NCBI RefSeq assembly: GCF_016802725.1
Contig: NC_052669.1
Coordinates: 20,737,770-20,801,769, forward strand
Direction of reading: 5' to 3'
DNA: 64,000 nucleotides
DNA from: Solenopsis invicta
Lineage: Eukaryota; Arthropoda; Insecta; Hymenoptera; Formicidae
Position numbers and translations under genes: made by a program. How positions within the stretch are numbered: position 1 is the stretch's first letter; each line of letters begins with the position of its first letter. Under the pieces are notes generated by a model. The model was not told where the DNA came from. It worked only from the letters and a program-made list of their open reading frames with translations, and did no database searches. This document shows, piece by piece, positions 58,301 through 64,000 of the stretch.

Positions 58301-58850
58301 TTTTTAATATAATATGATTCCGTGGTTCGTTATCGTCATTAATAGATTACACGCTCCGTTCGTGAGTAGAACGAGTAAATCTTAATTAGGTGTCAGCCGC
58401 GCTCTTTACGACAAACAGAGAAAATTGAGCGCTGTGGCCGAGTCCGTTAGCCGGTCGCTGCATAATGCATACATATGCGTATGATTCGAGAGAAAGAGAG
58501 GCGGAGACCGGTCGAGACCCATACCGTCTGTGGATCGATCGTTTGCGAACGATTCGGAAGGCGCCAAGAGTGCCCTCGCCAACGTTCGCTTGACAAGCGA
58601 TCGTCGATATTAAGGCAACGATGTACATGGGTGCGCGTTTGCATTCTGTAACGTAGTACCCACCGAATATTCTTCCGAATAATCAGATCGTGAAGAGCGC
58701 ACACGTGCGCGTCTCGCACCGCGTCGGAACCGGTCCTGAGGTGCGTGTGCCGGGAAAATAATCCTCCCGCTTAATTAGGACGATTGGCTTTTGCCCAGAG
58801 CGTCTTCTCCGGAAGATTTTCGCGGTAGAGAGATTTTCTTTGATGAATAA
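58300..58850. other. GC-rich island
   Basis: CpG-rich block with opposing frames only. A GTGGCCGAGTCC string near 58434 resembles a tRNA D-arm motif, but no tRNA fold follows. Confidence 0.4.
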
Positions 58851-58902
58851 ACGCGAAAAATATCGAAAAAATTATTAAATTGAAATATAAATTTGTATAA
58901 CA

Positions 58903-59635
58903 CGGAAAGAATCGTTTTGCTGAAGTATCTAAAAATTCAGTTAGCTATAGATTTGAAAGTAATTTTGTTGGATCATTAAAATTATTTATAATTATGTAGG
59001 ACGCTCGAGCAATGATGCAAAAATTTTTAACATTCTAGCAACCAGTTTCAGCGTCCTATATAATTTTCAGATTATATTATTTTTAAATCAGTATCTAACT
59101 AAATTTTATACAATTTTTTGTTAACCTGTATCTAGCTAAATTATTAGATAATTTATTGAGAAAAAGATGGTTGCAATTATCATAATTTATAGATCATAAT
59201 CATTTTCAGTGCTAACTAAATTATATTTGTTTTAGCCATGTAAATTACAGTTTTATTACATAAACAGTAACAAATGTTAAACAAATAATTACATTTATTA
59301 TAATTGTGATTGTATTTACTACATAAAAATGTTTATTTTACTTTTACCACATTTTGATTGACTTTACTATATTAATATTTGGAATTTATCATAATTTATA
59401 TTAAAATTTTTTCATAATTGTTATAATTATAATTGTAAATCAATTATGTAATTTTTATATTTATATTAATTAAATAAGCAAACAATTATTAAATTAACAA
59501 ATTTAGAACAAATCGGGGAAAGGTGAAAAACAGATTTCAAAGTAAGTAGCATGCCAATTAAAAAATAGGATTATAGTTACGAATACCAAAGATTTTTCTC
59601 CCACTATTTAGCAAAACCGTACTTTTCGTAAAGAC
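58903..59635. mobile_element. MITE family A, copy 8, probably interrupted by a family D element
   Basis: The left end CACGGAAAGAATCGTTTTGC, with TATCTAAAAATTCAGTTAGCT and AGGACGCTCGAGCAATGATG. Mirrored arm pieces appear at 59085-59150, and the matching right terminus (TTTAGCAAAACCGTACTTTTCG) appears only at about 59607-59630, after about 450 bases of other sequence. Confidence 0.65.
59155..59605. mobile_element. Probable family D MITE, copy 2, nested
   Basis: Left TTGAGAAAAAGATGGTTGCA; right ATAGTTACGAATACCAAAGA then TTTTTCTCCCAC. In reverse complement this resembles the left end of 30523-30840 (AAGTGTTTGGTATTTGTAGCTAT). The interior is AT-rich with TATAATTATAATT mirrors. Boundaries are approximate. 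Confidence 0.45.
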
Positions 59636-59739
59636 CTGAAGAAAGAATGTTATATATTGTCATATTAAAATGTTGAATTTTTACAATGATACATCCTTAA
59701 CATTTTTATAGCATTTGTGCGTAAGTAGGTATAACGAAT

Positions 59740-60450
59740 TTACAGGTACTCGCAGTACCGGTACCGGCTAGTAGTCGTACCAGTTAGCGTAGTCAGCTAG
59801 GTCGGGACTTACTCGATACGTTCAGTCTGCGAAAATGTTCAACGATATTAAGCAAGCGCGAAAGTAATCGCACCTTCTGTTCTAAATAACGGCGGAGATT
59901 TCGCCGTTTTTCATCGCGGCAACTCGTTATTCGCGGTATTTACTTTGCCGAGACGTATTTATAACGCACGGTCGCGATAAGTCGGTTTTTCCATTTTTCT
60001 TTTTCACGGCCTTTTCCCGACGACCGCGATCTAAACCGGTCAAGCGCCAGATCGGCAGCGGCCGCGGGCATAAATCGCGGATATGGCGAGTAAGAAGATC
60101 CGCGGACGGGCGCGCGACGATACTTTTCCCTTTATCATCCAATTAACGATAAGGCTCCATTACGTTTATTCGCCCCGGCGGACGATTATTATTGCTCTCC
60201 AACCAGGACGTTACGATTATTGTGCCTGGTAGATACGACCGCGATTTTATCGGCCGGTTCGTACGATATCCGCGCAGCTAATCTGCAAAGTAGTTAAACC
60301 GTCCGATGCGCGACTTTGATAAGGCCGCCTCGCTCTCTCTCTTTCCCCCCTGTTTTCTCTCTCTCTCTCTCTCTTTCTCTTTCCTCCGCTTTTCTCTTTT
60401 TTAATTATCGCGCGATAACTTCATTCCAATCGGCGGACACACGTTGCGCT
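59740..60450. other. GC-rich island with (CT)n
   Basis: CpG-rich block. Carries GGTACTCGCAGTACCGGTACCGG mirrored pieces at 59745-59785 and a CT run at 60354-60376. Open frames are artefacts. Confidence 0.45.
60354..60376. repeat. (CT)n microsatellite
   Basis: About eleven CT units, followed by further pyrimidine-rich sequence to 60400. Confidence 0.95.
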
Positions 60451-60462
60451 CGTAAGAATGTA

Positions 60463-60655
60463 ATAGTACGAAGCATAAGCTACTTTAAATATGAATTATA
60501 TCAGGTTACGCTAGGAAGAAGAACGAAAAAGCTGGTCGATTGGAATACGCGAGAAAAAGAGAGTTTAGTTATTCCCGATAATAATGAGCGGAGAGATTCA
60601 TGTGTTTTGGAGATTATAGTACGAAGCACAAGTTACTTTAAATATGAGTTATATT
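60463..60655 (+). repeat. Duplicated block (unit a-b-a')
   Basis: Unit a (60463-60505, TAGTACGAAGCATAAGCTAC...) recurs as a' at 60617-60655. Unit b (60508-60614, GTTACGCTAGGAAGAAGAA...) recurs at 61130-61234, on the far side of the family C repeat. Confidence 0.75.
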
Positions 60656-60667
60656 CCCATAAGTACT

Positions 60668-61090
60668 ACAGCGCTACAATATTCCTAGAACATTATACGA
60701 ATATTATTAAAAAGTAAAATAATATGTTATTAATATTTCGAGAATATAATATGTTTTAGTATTATAGGAATATTGTATTAATGTTATATGCACGTTTTAT
60801 ATAATAGATCGTGGTGCATTATTTCAATATCTGTGGATTATTATTTAAATGTTTTTGTTCAAAAATTAATGTAAATTATTACGCATAAAATATAAATTTT
60901 ATAATTATTATATTTAAAAGTTCTAATATTGTCAATAATTTAAAATATTAAAATAAATAATATTATTTGTACTTTTAATATAATATTCATATAATATCCT
61001 CAGGAATAGATATATATCCACTTCTTATTAATATTAAATATTTCGGGAATATTATTTAATATGAAATACTTAATATTAAATAATATTTAA
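60668..61090 (+). repeat. Repeat family C, copy 3
   Basis: Shares with 50005-50430 the blocks ATTCCTAGAACATTATACGA, ATATTATTAAAAA, AAAATTAATGTAAATTATTACGCATAAAATAT and AGGAATAGATATATATCC. Its right edge passes into a tandem AATATTAAAT stretch (61060-61112). Confidence 0.75.
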
Positions 61091-61129
61091 TATTAAATAA
61101 TAAATAATATTATGCGCTTATAGAGTTAA

Positions 61130-61234
61130 GCTACGCTAGGAAGAAGAAGCTGATCTATTGGAGTACGCGAGAAAAATAGAGTTTAGTTATTCCCGATGAT
61201 AATGAACGGAGAGATTCATGCGTTTTGGAGGAGA
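61130..61234 (+). repeat. Second copy of duplicated unit b
   Basis: Matches 60508-60614 with an 8-base deletion and point changes. The shared string GAGTTTAGTTATTCCCGAT is followed by (A/G)ATAATGA(G/A)CGGAGAGATTCATG. Confidence 0.85.
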
Positions 61235-62230
61235 TTAAACACGGCGCGGCCGCTAACATCCGGTTGCGCGTGCATCGAGATGCATTTTCCTCGGCTGACA
61301 CGCGCGCACGATTAACACACTATATTTGCTACGCGGCAGAAATAATTGCGGTCGCTTCGAGCGATCGCTCGTAATAAGCGGTTGGTCGACTCACGTCTCG
61401 ATGGAGATTAATTACATCACTGTGAACGACGTTTGATATATTATAACAAATTGACATAATCGGTGACCTCGTGACAATTTTCATAATCACAGCGGCTACG
61501 GAAAATACACTTCTTCGCGAGATAGCCTCGCACTTAACAGCGCGCGTTATTTTCCAGTCAATACAAAAGTTTTCTTCGCCTTACGTTCGAGAAACGATTA
61601 GGTGTTTTCTCATGTATAATGACTCCTGTTTCAATCATCGCCCGTGAAAAGGAGTTCCCTCCCCCTCCCTTCATTCTCTTTCTCTAACGCTGTCGTATTT
61701 ATTTTTTACTCGCGTATACTAATGGCCAATAAGTAGTTTCGTTTACTGGCTCTTGCAAAAATAAATTTTCTCATAACAACTTGCAACTTCTCACAACCTG
61801 ACGATTGCCGCAGTGCTCTATTCCGTCGTGTATTCCCGAGATATCGAGCTACCGGAGGAAGCTCTATCGGACCGCATGCAGTGAGTTGGCGTCTCGCTTG
61901 AATGCATTCGATTGCAGTCGCTGCAACAGCAGCGGCGGCGGTTGCTGCTGTTGCTGCTGCGAGACCGCATAACGTTGCATCGCGCGCATTCGATCGCGTG
62001 TCGATTTTTAACGAATCGCGCCGCGCGCGCGTTCGTCTCGTTGCAAACGATTTTACCGTTAATCGGCTTATGCAATATCGACGCGATATATCGAAGCCGA
62101 GCACGCGAACACGCGTGCCGCGCCTCGAAACTCGAAAAGTTCCTTCGAAGCTGCGAATTGTTCGAAAATCACAAGTCGGAAAACGCTGCATTCCAACGTG
62201 CATAGCGTACTCGTAAAGCAGAAACATTAC
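61235..62230. other. GC-rich island with CAG/GCG triplets
   Basis: CpG-rich block. 61912-61965 is a CAG/GCG/GCT triplet stretch that gives Ala-, Leu- or Gln/Ser-rich readings in different frames on both strands. The longest minus-strand frame (61706-62227) has no domain or family look and lacks gene structure, so I do not call it. Confidence 0.45.
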
Positions 62231-62281
62231 CGATTATACGAAATCTGCGCGAGCAATTAATTTTTAGTTAGTGTAATATAC

Positions 62282-62745
62282 ACGGAAATAATATTATAGT
62301 TACTGAAATACAGATCTGAAATTTTTTATACAGGAAAATACAAAAAGAAAGACACAACCCGTATACAGTAAAGAATAGTGAAAGCATTGCAAAATATTGC
62401 TACAATGTTTCAGCAATATTGCAGCAACGAGAATATGTTCGCAATATTGATACGCAACGTTGCAGCAATGTTAATATTACAATATTATATATGTTGCTGC
62501 AATGTTGCTGAAACATTGCAGCAATAGTTTGCTTTTTTTATGCTGTGTTGTATGGAAGTTAAATATTTACGTTGGATACTCAAAATAATTATATTAAACG
62601 TTTAAGCTAGTTACAACAAGAATGTCACTTATTGCAACAATATCGTCGTGCTTGAGCTTTCTACATTATTATATTTTGACAGTTCGATATAAAATTACTT
62701 TCTGATTTGTATCTAACTAAATTTTTAGATACTGTAGTATAAAAA
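62282..62745. mobile_element. MITE family A, copy 9, interrupted by a hairpin insert
   Basis: Left end CACGGAAATAATATT with ACAGATCTGAAATTTTTT; after the insert (about 62340-62552) the family A body resumes (TACGTTGGATACTCAAAATAA) and ends with TTGTATCTAACTAAATTTTTAGATACTGTAG. Confidence 0.7.
62340..62552. mobile_element. Hairpin insert rich in GCAATATTGC, nested in family A
   Basis: Mirrored pieces TTGCTACAATGTTTCAGCAATATTGCAGCAAC and GTTGCTGCAATGTTGCTGAAACATTGCAGCAA flank a short centre. The ends ACACAACC and GTGTTGTA are loosely inverted. Non-coding. Confidence 0.6.
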
Positions 62746-62749
62746 AAAC

Positions 62750-63480
62750 TGTAGTATAAAAAAAAAGTTACTCTATCTTTGTGTACAAAAACGAATGAGA
62801 ATTATATCGTCGACCAAATGAGATAAGATCGTGAATATCTTCTTGACACGAAACAATGTTAAAGTGGAGTGTCAAGCGCCAAATTGAGACGCGCATAAAG
62901 CGTTTCTTTCTCGCATCTAATATACGCCGGCCGCATGACACGCGAGCTAAGGAAAATGTGCGCGCTCTTTCTGGCATCTGAATTACGCGTGCGGAATCGG
63001 ATAAGAGCCGGTCGTTGCACCAAAAAAAAAAGAAAAAAACAAAATGCGTAGAACGAGAAAAATCGCGAATTTCAAATTTCGATACGCTCGCCACGGCGAG
63101 GTTTCCGATTGCGTGCTCATCGCGCGACATTCCCGCCGACGGAGATGCATTAAAGCGAGATGGGAATTCAGCGTGGAGTTTTATTGAGATTTAATGGAGT
63201 TATCGGGTTCTCTCCCGTCTCTCTCTCCCCTTTCTTTCTCTTTCTCTTTCCCTTCCACTCTTTCTATTCATGCCGTCGAGGCTGCTCATGCGTGCGAATT
63301 TATGGCCCACGCTGATGACTTACCCTTGGCCGCTGTGAGAATCCGCCCGAGGGTGAGCCAGACACGGTCGTAACTATCGGCCGATCGCGAGCCGATCACG
63401 CAGGTAATATTGCGCGCCGCGATACAATTTAACTTTTCAATGTGCGATCGCATGGGCGCCGCTAAAGAAGATTAGGTACA
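62750..63480. other. GC-rich island with a consensus minus-strand splice donor
   Basis: CpG-rich block with a pyrimidine tract at 63205-63260. At 63322-63323 on the minus strand a donor CCAAGG|GTAAGT occurs next to GC-rich sequence (63324-63440). It could be a 5' non-coding exon of the GATA gene 34 kb away, but nothing else supports that. Confidence 0.3.
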
Positions 63481-64000
63481 CGCAATGAGGCTCCTGCACA
63501 TATACGCGTTTTATCTTGAGTCACAAGTATAAAAAATATTAAAAAGAATCGTTTGTTTTTCGAGCATTAAAACAGGTTTACAAGTCGAATTAAATACGAG
63601 TCAAATATAAATCGTTTTTTTTCCGCGAAGTAAATTACTTGAATACATAGCTAATAGAGATTTGCGAATTATTCAAAAATATCGAATTTGAGAAATTCGA
63701 ATCACATTATATTGCCAATTTTATAAAATTATATCTAAAATAACGTTATATTACATGATATATTTTTTTATATAAAAATAGTTTGATTTGGATTCAATTT
63801 AGCGTCAAAAAATCCTGATTTGCACTCTCTAACAAATAAAAAAAATTAATAAATTTTTCAAGTAATTTTTTGGGCTTTATTCTTGCAGAATTTAATTCAT
63901 ATTTTATTTTTAATAAGCGTACGGTTTTATTTAACAAAAACAAAAGGAATAGAAAGCTTCAAATTTGCTTTTATGAGAAATTCTTGTGACGCTTATGCAG
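63481..64000. other. AT-rich edge of the window
   Basis: Nothing recognised. Confidence 0.5.

Noticed and set aside
58429..58470. tRNA-like string GTGGCCGAGTCC
   Set aside because: No acceptor stem, anticodon arm or T-arm with GGTTCGAATCC follows.
61706..62227. 173-codon minus-strand open frame, the longest in the right half
   Set aside because: It lies in a CpG-rich, CAG/GCG-repeat block where several frames on both strands are open, and has no domain, signal or homologous look.
1..64000. CRISPR array or bacterial operon
   Set aside because: No regularly spaced direct repeats with unique spacers; gene structure is intron-bearing and animal-like.

Overview
The window looks like nuclear DNA from an insect, most likely a hymenopteran and perhaps an ant. 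It is AT-rich and broken up by CpG-rich, CGA-rich islands. Its genes carry short GT-AG introns, and the recognisable families are animal or arthropod ones: a GATA factor of the pannier type, an arthropod-style PNR-like nuclear receptor, an ABHD17 depalmitoylase, a SNX24-type sorting nexin, and decayed PTGES2 and FBXL4 copies. The genus call is inference. There is no bacterial signature, no CRISPR array and no rRNA or tRNA that I can defend.

Layout. 1-2030: the first coding exon of an ABHD17 hydrolase on the minus strand (769-1427), its CpG-rich 5' flank to the right, and an AT-rich intron running off the left edge. 2.2-6.0 kb: a hairpin element, a retroelement-like scrap, an exon-like orphan ORF, and a disabled, 3'-truncated PTGES2-like gene (4496-5545, +) with a large CTCA microsatellite in one intron. 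6.9-9.2 kb: a complete three-exon SNX24-like gene (7306-8765, -) bracketed by an inverted repeat. 9.66-11.4 kb: a disabled FBXL4-like F-box/LRR gene (-). 11.9-15.0 kb: a possible very small spliced minus-strand transcript, a GC-rich promoter-like block, a palindromic element, and what may be the first exons of a plus-strand gene. 16.56-21.27 kb: a complete six-exon NR2E-type nuclear receptor (-). 23.78-28.88 kb: a five-exon, 409-residue pannier-type GATA factor (-). 28.9-64 kb: about 35 kb with no convincing coding exon.

The long right-hand stretch alternates between GC-rich, CpG-rich blocks and AT-rich blocks full of palindromic MITE-like elements, some nested in each other. It lies 5' of the GATA gene, so it could be that gene's long 5' intron plus its cis-regulatory domain, which would fit a developmental transcription factor. 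This is inference; nothing in the sequence proves it.

The genes do not form one pathway. ABHD17 and SNX24 act in protein depalmitoylation and endosomal trafficking, and the nuclear receptor and the GATA factor are transcription factors. The best leads are a stop-free 147-nt intron inside the second zinc module of the nuclear receptor, the inverted repeat around SNX24, the nested MITE families, and two inverted copies of an unidentified fragment (52.5 and 56.9 kb) that keep the same peptide despite divergence. I found no clear undescribed system.
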